Of a DNA stretch of 64,000 nt, positions 17,780-26,297 are shown in pieces; position 1 is the stretch's first letter; each line of letters opens with the position of its first letter. The translations under genes and the position numbers were made by a program. Origin of the DNA: Oceanococcus atlanticus (GTDB taxonomy: Bacteria; Pseudomonadota; Gammaproteobacteria; Nevskiales; Oceanococcaceae); NCBI RefSeq assembly GCF_002088235.1, contig NZ_AQQV01000001.1, forward strand, positions 1,364,001 through 1,428,000, read 5' to 3'. Below the pieces are notes generated by a model. It saw only the letters and a list, made by a program, of their open reading frames with translations. It searched no databases and was not told the origin of the DNA.

Positions 17780-18994
17780 CTATGACTCGTTGGCAGCGGC
17801 ACGCTCTCCCATCGCGTGCTGCAACCAGGCGGCGGCCTGCGACTTGGTGTCCTCGTACTTCATGGCCACAGAGAACGCTTTGATCGCGGCATCGTGATCA
17901 CCCAGTTCGGTGGCTGCAATGCCCTGCAGCAGCGCCGTATCGCCCGGTTTATCGACACCCAGTTTGCGCGCCTTTTCCAGCGTCGGGATGACCTTGCTCC
18001 AGGCCTCCTTCTCGACATACAGATAGGCCAGACGCAAAACCAGTTCCCCGTCATCGGTGGTTTTCGCCGCTTGCTCCAGAGCGTTGATCGCCAGATCAAA
18101 CTCCTTGGCGCTCAGCCAGGCATTGGCCAGTAACTCGTAGTTATCAGCCGTTTTCGGCACCTGACCGTCTTGCATGGCCGCACGCAGGGTCTGCCCGGCT
18201 TTGTACGGAATGTCCACAAACATGAACAGGTTGGTCAGATTGATCAGTTCCTTGCTCTCATCCAACATGCCCTGGCGTTCGGCCAGCGCCAGAATGGCGA
18301 GAGCATCCTGCTCCTTGCTCAGTTCCAGAAACATCCCTGAAAGCTGCTTCCAGTAGTCCTTCTTGACCGGGAAGCGTGCGACCATTTCGAGCAGGGTCTT
18401 GGCGCTGTTGGAGTAATCCTTGAGCTCATAATGCATGGCCAGTTTGAGCTGGAACCACGGCTCCTTGGGATCTTTGGACTCTGAGATGGCCTTGCTCAAC
18501 GGCGGCAACGCATTGCGATACTGGCTCAGCTGTGCATAGGCCGTGGCCAGCAGTACATATGCTTCCGGTGGGACCGGTGTCTTGGCGCTCTTGATGTAGG
18601 CATTGAGCACCTTGATACCTTCGCGGTATTCCTCGACCGCGACATGGAACTGCCCCAGGCTGTATTTCATCTGCTCAACCTGAGCATCCGGCAACGCGCC
18701 TAGGTCAATGGCTTGCTGGAAATAGCTGGCGGCCTTGCCGTAATCACCACGTTGAGCCCAGATAAACCCGTAGGTTTGCAGCACCATGGCATGTTCGTAG
18801 GCGTTACGCCGCACCGAGGCAACCAGCTTGTCCAGACGCTCCAGCCCTTCGGCGTACTGCTCTTCACCAATCAGCTCGTGAATTTTGGACAGGCGCTTGT
18901 AGGTCAGCTCGGACATGGTCTGAGCGTGCGCACCGGTGACCAGCATCATGCCGATGGCAAGCACGAGATAGCGTGCACATTTACGCAGCATCAC
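17780..18994 (-). CDS. Periplasmic TPR-repeat protein of the TonB2-type system
   Basis: 404 residues with a signal peptide (MMLRKCARYLVLAIGMMLVTGAHAQ) followed by about nine tetratricopeptide-like helical pairs (residues 30-395). The ATG overlaps the tonB stop (ATGA). In Vibrio-type TonB2 clusters a TPR protein encoded next to tonB2 is found in the same position; it is thought to act as a periplasmic scaffold. The sequence itself supports only the TPR fold and export. Last gene of the operon, directly before a terminator. Confidence 0.8.
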   Translation of the reverse strand: MMLRKCARYLVLAIGMMLVTGAHAQTMSELTYKRLSKIHELIGEEQYAEGLERLDKLVASVRRNAYEHAMVLQTYGFIWAQRGDYGKAASYFQQAIDLGALPDAQVEQMKYSLGQFHVAVEEYREGIKVLNAYIKSAKTPVPPEAYVLLATAYAQLSQYRNALPPLSKAISESKDPKEPWFQLKLAMHYELKDYSNSAKTLLEMVARFPVKKDYWKQLSGMFLELSKEQDALAILALAERQGMLDESKELINLTNLFMFVDIPYKAGQTLRAAMQDGQVPKTADNYELLANAWLSAKEFDLAINALEQAAKTTDDGELVLRLAYLYVEKEAWSKVIPTLEKARKLGVDKPGDTALLQGIAATELGDHDAAIKAFSVAMKYEDTKSQAAAWLQHAMGERAAANES

Positions 18995-19623
18995 TCACCC
19001 CCCATCTTGAACTCGATGGTCTGTACGCCCTGATGGGCAACCGGTTTACCGTCCACAACACGCGGTTTGAACTTCCAGCGCAGTATGGCCCGGCGGGCGG
19101 CGCTGTCGAACACGCGGCGAGGCTGTGACTCAACCACGTCCGGATCGCTGACCGTGCCATCCGGATTGATGGTGAAGCGCATCTTCACCCAGCCTTCGAT
19201 GCCGTCGCGCGCCGCATTGCGCGGATACTGTGGCGCGATACGGACCAGCGGGATCAACTCACCGTCACCGGTGAAATCCGAAGCCTTGGCATAACTGCCC
19301 AGGAACGGACCGGACCCGGTGTTGACCGGCAGTTTCACATTCGGAATGTTCATCTGCTGGGGTTGCGGATTGGGCTTGTTCACCTGGGCCGTTTTCATCT
19401 TCGGCGGAGGTGGCGGCTTTTTCGGCGGTGGCGGCTTCTTGGGCACCTCGCGAGAGCGTGTTTCCAGGCTCTCGTCACGCTTGAGGCGCACGAACTCGAT
19501 TCCGCCCAGGTCGTCAGTCTTTTTGACTTCCTTGGCGGAACCGGTGATCAGGGCGTGCATGAACCAGAACAATGTCAGGCCAATCACAACCGCACCAACC
19601 GTGGCTATCAGAATACGACGCAT
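18991..19623 (-). CDS. tonB: TonB2-type energy transducer
   Basis: 210 residues. An N-terminal membrane anchor (residues 4-28) has the conserved histidine in FWFMHALI. A Pro/Lys-rich periplasmic spacer follows (KKPPPPKKPPPPPK near residues 61-75). The C-terminal TonB domain (about 115-208) includes PQYPRNAARDGIEGWVKMRFTI. It transmits proton-motive energy from the ExbB/ExbD complex to outer-membrane TonB-dependent receptors. It is short, as TonB2 proteins are, and 6 bp downstream of exbD. Confidence 0.9.
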   Translation of the reverse strand: MRRILIATVGAVVIGLTLFWFMHALITGSAKEVKKTDDLGGIEFVRLKRDESLETRSREVPKKPPPPKKPPPPPKMKTAQVNKPNPQPQQMNIPNVKLPVNTGSGPFLGSYAKASDFTGDGELIPLVRIAPQYPRNAARDGIEGWVKMRFTINPDGTVSDPDVVESQPRRVFDSAARRAILRWKFKPRVVDGKPVAHQGVQTIEFKMGGE

Positions 19624-19629
19624 CGCAGA

Positions 19630-20031
19630 TCAGGGGTTCTGGGCCGCAATGGAGACGTTGTACACGCCCGCCAGACGGACCTGGTCCATGACCTCCACCA
19701 AGGTGCCGGTCTGCGCTTCCTTATCGGCGATGATCACCACCGTGCCTTCGGGATTTTCCGCATGCAGACGCTCAACGTTGGCCCGCACCGCACGCAATTC
19801 GACTTTGCGCTTGGCGATCCACACATCACCGTTGGGCTTGATCGCGATCAGGATGTTGCCGCGCTCCTGGCGTTCGGTGGTGCTGGCCTGCGGCCGGCTG
19901 ACATCGATACCGGTTTCCTTGACGAAACTGGTGGTGACGATGAAGAAGATCAACATGATGAACACGATGTCGAGCATCGGGGTCATGTCGATATCGGCTT
20001 CCTCAGCGGTGCCGTGATGTTTCCTTCTCAT
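19630..20031 (-). CDS. exbD: ExbD-family biopolymer transport protein
   Basis: 133 residues with one N-terminal transmembrane helix. The helix carries the conserved proton-channel aspartate in MTPMLDIVFIMLIFFIVTTSF, followed by a periplasmic ExbD/TolR domain. It begins 3 bp after exbB. Together with the two MotA/TolQ/ExbB proteins upstream it forms the motor that energises TonB. Confidence 0.92.
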   Translation of the reverse strand: MRRKHHGTAEEADIDMTPMLDIVFIMLIFFIVTTSFVKETGIDVSRPQASTTERQERGNILIAIKPNGDVWIAKRKVELRAVRANVERLHAENPEGTVVIIADKEAQTGTLVEVMDQVRLAGVYNVSIAAQNP

Positions 20032-20034
20032 CTC

Positions 20035-20556
20035 TTAATTACTCTCATGCACACCCAGCTCGTCGTTCAGGTAGTCGGTTTCACGACGAACGACGTGCGG
20101 GAAATGGGTCCCGAAATAGATTCCGGACAACGCCACGACCATGCCGGCCATGGTCGGAATAGTGGCCTTGAAGATGCCCGACGCCATGGCCCGGGCATTA
20201 CCTGTGCCCAGTGCGGCCATGACATCAAAGACCTGGATCATGCCGGTGACCGTGCCCAGCAAGCCGAGCAACGGACACAGAGCAACGATGGTCTTGATCG
20301 CGGCGATATTGCGATTGGCTTCCCGGCTGACCTGCGAGACCTTGGCGCGACGAATTTGCCGCGACTGCCAGGAATCGAACTCAGGGCGTTTGCGCCATTG
20401 CTCGATCACCTCGCGGGTCATGCGCGGAAAGTCTGTGCGGAAGTAGGTCAATCGCTCCAGGATCAACCCCCACATCAGAATCGCCGCAAACAGGATCACC
20501 CACAGGACACCGCCGCCCGCTTCAAGAAAATCGCGAATGGCCGTGAAGAAGTCCAT
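20035..20556 (-). CDS. exbB: ExbB2-type MotA/TolQ/ExbB proton channel protein
   Basis: 173 residues: three transmembrane helices, the first near residues 13-35 and the last two flanking the conserved motif PLLGLLGTVTGMIQVFDVM and the segment ATIPTMAGMVVALSGIYFG. It is the short form of ExbB found in TonB2 clusters. Its start codon overlaps the ttpC-like gene stop at 20556, indicating coupled translation of the two channel proteins. Confidence 0.9.
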   Translation of the reverse strand: MDFFTAIRDFLEAGGGVLWVILFAAILMWGLILERLTYFRTDFPRMTREVIEQWRKRPEFDSWQSRQIRRAKVSQVSREANRNIAAIKTIVALCPLLGLLGTVTGMIQVFDVMAALGTGNARAMASGIFKATIPTMAGMVVALSGIYFGTHFPHVVRRETDYLNDELGVHESN

Positions 20557-21905
20557 TAGGCCGCTCCGGCGCTCTCAGAGCGTTCCGCGACCAGACCGGC
20601 ACTTTCTTCTTCCAGAATCTGGATCAGGGCTTTACTCCGGGCGGCCAGCACGCTGTGCAGGAAGACCATCGGAATCGCCACAACCAGACCCAGCACGGTG
20701 GTCACCAGCGCCTGCGAAATACCGCCGGCCATCAGCTTCGGATCACCGGTACCGAACAGGGTAATGGCCTGGAAGGTCACGATCATACCGGTGACGGTAC
20801 CCAGCAGACCCAGCAACGGCGCCACAGCGGCAATGATCTTGAGCAGCGGCAGCCAACGCTCAAGCGCCGGCGTTTCCTTGATGATGGCTTCGTCCAGCTT
20901 GGATTCGACAGTTTCCAGATCCGCGTTACGCACCTGCTCGCCGGCCAGCATCACACGACCCAGCGGGTTGTCGTCACGCGCCTTGTCACCACGCTGACGC
21001 TTCATCGCGCCACCGATGCTCATCAGCGCCAGACCACGCCAGACTGCCAGCAGCAGACCAATCGCACCCACGCCAATGATGATGTAACCGATCCACGAGC
21101 CCTGATTGATGCGCTCGCCGATACCCGGCGCCTGGACGATGACTGACAACAGTGCGCCACGGGTCGGGTCGATGGCCATGCGTACAGGGCCTTCGCTGGC
21201 GCCTTCCAGATCCGAAGCCATGCCCAGGTAGCGGCCCTGCGGCTGGCGCTTCAGTTCGGTCAACTTGTCCGTATCCGGCGGGTAAATCAGGAATTTGCCA
21301 TCGCTGACCGCGGCAAAGGTACCCACTCGGACAACGTCACGGGCGGTTTCGGTGCCATCCGGGTTGATCACCGGCGCAGAATAGGCCACCACGCGACCGC
21401 CTTCGGTCATTTCGCGCTGTAGCTCGAACCACAGACGTTCGAGCTTCTCGATCGACGGCAATTCTTTGCTGCGACCCAGCTCCTCGAGGAAATCTTCACG
21501 CCCTTCGGTATCCGGCTGCGACGACACATAAGAGCCGCCGACGATGCCGCGCAGATCACCAGCAACCTGACGAACCACGCCAAACATTTCACCCAGCTGA
21601 CCAATCTTCTGGTTCAGCGCGGTTTCCAGCTCGGACAGGTCCTTTTCGTTCTTCTCGAAATCAGCGATCAGCTGTTCCGAACGCTTTTCGGTGGCGTCTT
21701 TCTCTGCTTTGGCCTGACGCAGCAGGGTGGCCTGCTGGTCACGGTTGGCGCGGAACTCAGCCTCACGGCGCTTGTTCTCTGCCTGCTCTGCAGCACGCGC
21801 ATTGCGGGTCTGCTGAAGCAGATCCATCAGCGGATCACCCTGTGCCGGAGCCTGGCTTGCGAAAACGCCCAAAAGGGCTGCGATCAAAATTCGTTTGTTC
21901 ATCAT
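20556..21905 (-). CDS. ttpC: TtpC-like long ExbB protein with periplasmic coiled coil
   Basis: About 449 residues from the ATG at 21905, preceded by a GGCGGGTGG segment; an alternative GTG at 21923 overlaps the upstream stop. Order of domains: signal sequence (MMNKRILIAALLGVFASQAPAQ), a coiled coil at about residues 25-110, a beta-containing periplasmic domain, then a MotA/TolQ/ExbB domain with PLLGLLGTVTGMIVTFQAITLFG near residues 365-390. This architecture is that of TtpC, the extra inner-membrane component needed by Vibrio TonB2 systems. Its presence beside a short ExbB identifies the cluster type. Confidence 0.88.
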   Translation of the reverse strand: MMNKRILIAALLGVFASQAPAQGDPLMDLLQQTRNARAAEQAENKRREAEFRANRDQQATLLRQAKAEKDATEKRSEQLIADFEKNEKDLSELETALNQKIGQLGEMFGVVRQVAGDLRGIVGGSYVSSQPDTEGREDFLEELGRSKELPSIEKLERLWFELQREMTEGGRVVAYSAPVINPDGTETARDVVRVGTFAAVSDGKFLIYPPDTDKLTELKRQPQGRYLGMASDLEGASEGPVRMAIDPTRGALLSVIVQAPGIGERINQGSWIGYIIIGVGAIGLLLAVWRGLALMSIGGAMKRQRGDKARDDNPLGRVMLAGEQVRNADLETVESKLDEAIIKETPALERWLPLLKIIAAVAPLLGLLGTVTGMIVTFQAITLFGTGDPKLMAGGISQALVTTVLGLVVAIPMVFLHSVLAARSKALIQILEEESAGLVAERSESAGAA

Positions 21906-21919
21906 TGTCGCCACCCGCC

Positions 21920-22681
21920 TCACAGATCTTTCGGCGCCGCAACCGGCACAGTCAGAATGTTCGGCGCAGCCTGTTTGCGTGCAATACGCAATCCGTTACG
22001 CACCGGTGCTTCATACGCACCACCGAGTTTGGCCCACTGGCCGGTTTCGGTGTTGTAGTAGCCGGTTTCCTCGCCATCCAGGGTCTGGTACATCAGCGCG
22101 ATACGGCCGATGCGCAGGAAATCCACCGTGCGGGTCTGGCCCTCGGCATCCAGCTCAGCCTGATAGGCCTCGATGGTGCGGGCGTATTCCATTTCGATCT
22201 GATAGGCCTCGACGATGCGACGGTACTTTTCGGACGTCGACACGTCGGCGCGATCCATGATCTCGTGCAGGGATGCCACACGCATGCTGCGCTCTTCCTG
22301 CAGGAAGGGGATGTCCAGTTCAATGAACTTGTCGAGCGTATCAATCATGCGCAGCATCATCGGGATGACTTCGCGGCTGACGTCGTTGATTTGCTCCAAC
22401 TGAGTGCGGATGGATTCCATCTCGCTCAGCTGTGAACCAATCTGGCGCTCCATCTGCTCGTTGTAGCGCTTGAGACTGGTGGTCTCACGCGTCACGTAGC
22501 GGTACTCCGCGAGCAGTTTTTGTGCTTCATCATCGAGCTTGTCGATGCGCTTCTGAGAATCCTTGGCGGCCGAGTCCATGCGCTTTTGCTGCTGCATGGC
22601 CGAGCCCAGGGTATCTGCCGTGGCCGCAGCTGACAGGGTCAACGCGACCGCCGCAGCTCCGAGGCTAAGAACTTTGAACAT
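21920..22681 (-). CDS. DUF3450-family periplasmic coiled-coil protein
   Basis: 253 residues with a signal peptide (MFKVLSLGAAAVALTLSAAATA), a long coiled coil at about residues 28-100, then a helical C-terminal domain with the conserved segment VDFLRIGRIALMYQTLDG. DUF3450 proteins are encoded first in TonB2/TtpC operons of many marine gammaproteobacteria; their function is not established. Here it is the promoter-proximal gene, with a near-consensus sigma-70 promoter at 22764-22791 and a leader hairpin at about 22717-22738. Confidence 0.85.
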   Translation of the reverse strand: MFKVLSLGAAAVALTLSAAATADTLGSAMQQQKRMDSAAKDSQKRIDKLDDEAQKLLAEYRYVTRETTSLKRYNEQMERQIGSQLSEMESIRTQLEQINDVSREVIPMMLRMIDTLDKFIELDIPFLQEERSMRVASLHEIMDRADVSTSEKYRRIVEAYQIEMEYARTIEAYQAELDAEGQTRTVDFLRIGRIALMYQTLDGEETGYYNTETGQWAKLGGAYEAPVRNGLRIARKQAAPNILTVPVAAPKDL

Positions 22682-22763
22682 TAAATGTACCCACTTGATG
22701 CTGGTGCGAGAATCAGCCCTGGCTATAGCAAAAGCCAGGCCAGAATTTCGTTAGAGCCGAAAA

Positions 22764-22791
22764 ATTATACACTTACGCATAATCCTGCAAG
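22764..22791 (-). promoter_or_regulatory. Sigma-70-like promoter of the TonB2-type operon
   Basis: On the minus strand a CTTGCA -35 (22786-22791) and a perfect TATAAT -10 (22764-22769) are 16 bp apart. They lie about 80 bp upstream of the DUF3450 start. No convincing Fur box is seen over it. Confidence 0.6.
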
Positions 22792-22823
22792 TGTGCGCCG
22801 CACAAATGCAAGAGCCACAACGC

Positions 22824-22849
22824 AAAAGGCCCGCCGAAGCGGGCCTTTG
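22824..22849 (-). terminator. Terminator of the second TorF-type porin gene
   Basis: A 10-bp perfect stem AAAGGCCCGC/GCGGGCCTTT (22825-22834 and 22839-22848) encloses a CGAA loop. On the minus strand the stem ends in TTT and a further T. It lies 20 bp after the porin gene stop. Confidence 0.8.
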
Positions 22850-22869
22850 CACCAATTTGGCTCAATCAG

Positions 22870-23592
22870 TTACAGATTAAGCACGATGTCGTAAATGTCG
22901 TCAAACGTCATCGAATAGCCGATATTTACGCGCGGACGCTTGTATCCACGAACCGTGTTGCTTTCGAAAATGCTGGTCACACCAACCCACAAACCACTGG
23001 CGTGGCTGATTTTGACACCGGCATCAAACATGTCGTCCATGTAGTCCGGGTTGCCGAAGTCGTAGGTCTTGCCGTGGAAGATCGTGTAGCCCATGTGCAG
23101 GCTCAGATCGATGGTATCGCTGACCGGTGCGGTCAGGTTGGCATCCAGGTAGATGTAGTCGTCATCGGCACGACCGGCGCTGTTCACACCGTAGTACACG
23201 TAACCGGACAGCATGCCTTTGTTGTAACCCGCATAGAGCTCAAGGATTTTGTCCTCACGCATGGTCGGGGAGGCCGGGTACAGGTAAGCAATCGCACCGA
23301 AGTCGAAGTCGCCAGCGGTGATGCCCGCGTACAGGTCAACTTCGTTACCGGAGGTGTCGTTACCTACGTTGGACATCCAGGTGCCGGCGTACACGCTGTT
23401 GTAGTTCCAGTCCAGTCCACCCGAAACCGCAGCAGAGTTGCCACTGCTCGGCAGGCCGCGGAACACGTATTCGGAGGCAAAATCGATGTTGCCAGAAACG
23501 GTGCCAAAGCTCTTACCCTCTCCAGCGTGCGCCATCGAGGACGCCAGCGCCATAGCGGCGACTCCCAAGCCACCTGCGAATGTGATTTTCAT
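22870..23592 (-). CDS. TorF-family putative porin, second paralogue
   Basis: About 240 residues from the ATG at 23592, preceded by GAAGGGA at 10 nt; a TTG 18 nt upstream is rejected because it would use up that binding site. It has a signal peptide (MKITFAGGLGVAAMALASSMAHA), the family hallmark FASEYVFRGLPSSG, beta strands throughout, and an abbreviated aromatic C-terminus. It is monocistronic, with its own terminator. It differs clearly from the paralogue at 9085-9798, so this is an old duplication or separate acquisition. Substrate unknown. Confidence 0.85.
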   Translation of the reverse strand: MKITFAGGLGVAAMALASSMAHAGEGKSFGTVSGNIDFASEYVFRGLPSSGNSAAVSGGLDWNYNSVYAGTWMSNVGNDTSGNEVDLYAGITAGDFDFGAIAYLYPASPTMREDKILELYAGYNKGMLSGYVYYGVNSAGRADDDYIYLDANLTAPVSDTIDLSLHMGYTIFHGKTYDFGNPDYMDDMFDAGVKISHASGLWVGVTSIFESNTVRGYKRPRVNIGYSMTFDDIYDIVLNL

Positions 23593-23749
23593 GCGAAGTA
23601 ATCCCTTCAATTTATCGAGTGAATCGGTAGCCGCGCACGCCGCGCGACGTCATCATCAAGCAGTTTACACCGGAAAAGCAAGAAAAATCACGGTCCTGCC
23701 GCATCATTTCCAGCTTGTCCCCCATCCTAATTCATGCCGTTTTTACGGC

Positions 23750-24241
23750 TTATTTGAGCATCGCCTCGACGGCTGCACGCACTTGTTCGTCAGTCAGCGA
23801 CGCATCACCACCGCGAGCCGGCATCGAACCGACCCCATTGATCGCAGCAGCAACCAATCCGTCAAGGCCGCCGGCGGCGTCCTTGCGGGCCGCCCAGTCA
23901 GCAGCATCACCAATCTTGGGCGCGTCCAGCAAACCGGTGTTGTGGCAGGCGCCACATACGTTCTGAACGATCTCTTGGGTGCTGCGCGACGCGTCTGCTT
24001 TGGGTGCCGGAGCCGCCGGCACTTGCGATGCATCGGTATAAACCGCGCCGATGGGCTCAAGCCGCTCAGCCGTCCGCTGCAACGCCACGGGCTCCATTTC
24101 ACCCTCTGCGTCGATCGAATTGGCAATAACACCAATCAGGACAGCAATCCCCACCAGCACCCCCAGCACGGCGAGAAACGTGACCACAAAAATCCGGTCG
24201 TGACTATGGTCTTCAACAACAGCAGCTTGATCTGTAGACAT
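23750..24241 (-). CDS. Membrane-anchored c-type cytochrome (cytochrome c5-like)
   Basis: About 163 residues from the ATG at 24241; a GGA lies at about 8 nt. One transmembrane helix (residues 18-42) anchors a periplasmic domain. A Pro/Ala linker follows, then a class I cytochrome c domain with heme motif CGACH near residue 96 and the axial methionine in GVGSMPARGG. The fold resembles cytochrome c5, an electron carrier to terminal oxidases or nitrite reduction. No oxidase genes are adjacent, so the partner is not known. Confidence 0.85.
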   Translation of the reverse strand: MSTDQAAVVEDHSHDRIFVVTFLAVLGVLVGIAVLIGVIANSIDAEGEMEPVALQRTAERLEPIGAVYTDASQVPAAPAPKADASRSTQEIVQNVCGACHNTGLLDAPKIGDAADWAARKDAAGGLDGLVAAAINGVGSMPARGGDASLTDEQVRAAVEAMLK

Positions 24242-24312
24242 CTTAAGTTCCGCTAAGCCGCGCCCCAACGCAGCGTGAACTGGACATTCATGCCCAGCAT
24301 GAATCGAAAATC

Positions 24313-24389
24313 TGGTGCGCCCGGCAGGAATCGAACCTGCGACCTTCGGCTTCGGAAACCGACACTCTATCCAACTGAGCTACGAGCGC
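24313..24389 (-). tRNA. tRNA-Arg (anticodon CCG)
   Basis: The minus strand folds into a full cloverleaf of 77 nt with encoded CCA. It has a 7-bp acceptor stem (GCGCTCG with CGGGCGC), D loop AGCTCAGTTGGATAGAGT, anticodon loop TTCCGAA reading CGG, and T arm GCAGGTTCGAATCCTGC. No integrase or partial duplicate of its 3' end is next to it, so it is not visibly used as an attachment site here. Confidence 0.95.
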
Positions 24390-24495
24390 TATGGCCGGCG
24401 GATTTTAGCTCACATGCGTCCGTATGTCGCGCACCGCAAGCGGGGGACACCGAAACCCAGCATCCGCATGCATGGGGCAAGGCCAAGCGTAACGC

Positions 24496-26187
24496 TCACG
24501 CGGCTTGGCGCGGGCTGGCATGCGCGCTGGCCGCGTCTGCACCTGCCTGAGCAGAGTCGCCAGGGCGTGCGCTCTTATGCGGAATGAAGCTCATCGCGCG
24601 CTCAGCCAGGGCGGTGATGGTAAGGCTCGGGTTAACGCCCAGATTGGCCGACAGCATGGAGCCGTCCACGACGTACAAGCCACGGTAGTTGAAGATCCGG
24701 TTCTGCGCGTCAATCACGCCGCGCTCAGGACTGTCGGCCATGGCACAGCCGCCCATGCAATGCGCGGTCATCGGCACATTGAAGGCAATCTCGCTCATCG
24801 ACGACAAGCCCACACCGCCGGTGGCCTTGGCGACTTTCTCGGTGAACGCGTTGGCTTCGGGAATGAAGGTCGGGATCGGCTCGCCGTGCGAGGTCAGCGT
24901 TTTGCGGAATGGCCAATACCAACGCCGCTGCCAGCGCATGTCGATATGCCCTTCAAGCGTCTGCATGACCAGAAACCCCATAGTCTCTCGCGCCCATCTC
25001 CAGGGCAGCAACGCGCGCAGGCCTCGCACCGGGCTACGCAGCAACAGCCTGAGCATCGCACCCAGCCAGTAGGCAACCCGGGCAACACCGGCGCGCCCAC
25101 CGGTCAGCACGGTGAACAGGGCACTCATTAGATTGGAGCCGTCGGGGTAGCGAAACACCTCGATATGGGTGTGCTCATCAATATAAATGCCGGAGCCGAT
25201 GGCCACACCCTTGGACAGGTCCTCGCGCGTGCCGGGATAGCGCACCCCCAGGATGGATTCCGCGTTGGTTCGCACACGCTTGCCCAGATCATCCGAGATG
25301 TTGGGCAGTGAGCCACGTTCTTTCAGATCAAACAGCAAACCCTGGGTGCCCAATGACGAAGCTGCGAATATCACGTTGGCGGCGGTCACCTGCTGACGTT
25401 TTTTAAACAAGCGAGCAAAGGCCGGCACGCTGGTCACGACATAGCCATCGCGGCCGTCGGCCTGACCGTTCAGCGGTTGTACATCGACGACCCGGGTTTG
25501 GGCCTGCACTTGTACGCCCTGTTGCTCGGCCAGATACAGGTAGTTCTTATCCAGCGTATTCTTGGCGTCATGCCGGCAGCCAACCATGCACGCGCCACAG
25601 CCGATGCACGACTTGCGTGCCGGCCCCTGGCCGTCGAAGTACGGGTCCGGGTACTGCGTCCCGGCAGCATCACCGTCCTTGCCGAAAAACACGCCGACCT
25701 GAGTGTAGTAAAAGCTCTCTTCAACCCCGACCATCCGCGCCATCTCACGCAACCGCGCATCGGCCGGCCCCGGGCGTTTGTTTTCAGTGACCCCAAGCAT
25801 GCGCTTGGCCGTGGCGTAGTGTTCCGGCATGCAGGCCTGCCATTGATCAAGCCCCGCCCAGTTACCGTCCTTCCAGACCGAATCCGGCGGCACCAGCAGC
25901 GTCTGAGCATAGGTGATCGATCCACCACCGACGGCATTGCCATGCAGGATCATCACATGCTTGAACAGACGCAGGCTGAGAAAACCGCGCAGGGCCAGCA
26001 GCGGCATCCACAGGTAATCCCAGAAGCGCCAATTGGTCTTGGGCAGATTGTCCGGCGTCCAGCGTCGACCCTGCTCGACGACCAGGACCTTGTAGCCTTT
26101 GCGGCTCAAACGATAGGCGGACACGCTGCCACCAAACCCTGAACCCACGATGACATAGTCGTAATCGTGCTGCTGTGTCTGCTTCAT
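24496..26187 (-). CDS. GMC-family FAD oxidoreductase (cholesterol-oxidase/alcohol-oxidase-like)
   Basis: About 563 residues from the ATG at 26187, chosen because GGGAGG precedes it. The N-terminal FAD-binding Rossmann motif is [28 protein letters not shown] segment follows, then a cysteine cluster [11 protein letters not shown] typical of the cholesterol-oxidase-like GMC branch. The C-terminal active-site region contains HCMGGCAM and a final FAD motif [22 protein letters not shown]. It would oxidise a hydrophobic alcohol. The MalT-like regulator upstream and aldehyde dehydrogenase beyond suggest long-chain or terpenoid alcohol catabolism (inference); a sterol substrate is equally possible. 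Confidence 0.85.
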   Translation of the reverse strand: MKQTQQHDYDYVIVGSGFGGSVSAYRLSRKGYKVLVVEQGRRWTPDNLPKTNWRFWDYLWMPLLALRGFLSLRLFKHVMILHGNAVGGGSITYAQTLLVPPDSVWKDGNWAGLDQWQACMPEHYATAKRMLGVTENKRPGPADARLREMARMVGVEESFYYTQVGVFFGKDGDAAGTQYPDPYFDGQGPARKSCIGCGACMVGCRHDAKNTLDKNYLYLAEQQGVQVQAQTRVVDVQPLNGQADGRDGYVVTSVPAFARLFKKRQQVTAANVIFAASSLGTQGLLFDLKERGSLPNISDDLGKRVRTNAESILGVRYPGTREDLSKGVAIGSGIYIDEHTHIEVFRYPDGSNLMSALFTVLTGGRAGVARVAYWLGAMLRLLLRSPVRGLRALLPWRWARETMGFLVMQTLEGHIDMRWQRRWYWPFRKTLTSHGEPIPTFIPEANAFTEKVAKATGGVGLSSMSEIAFNVPMTAHCMGGCAMADSPERGVIDAQNRIFNYRGLYVVDGSMLSANLGVNPSLTITALAERAMSFIPHKSARPGDSAQAGADAASAHASPRQAA

Positions 26188-26297
26188 CTCGGCCTCCCAC
26201 GGTTCTGCTTTGCTGACGCAAAGCGTAGTCAGGCCGATTATTGGCAGGCGCAGGTGCCCCATCGCCTAACCAAAGTGAGGTTTTTACGGCTGCCGAT

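Noticed and set aside
19363-20559. 398-residue plus-strand frame across tonB, exbD and exbB
   Set aside because: Antisense over three recognised genes with coupled starts and stops; shadow frame.
24313-24389. tRNA-Arg as an island attachment site
   Set aside because: No integrase, no duplicated 3' end and no change in gene style on either side.
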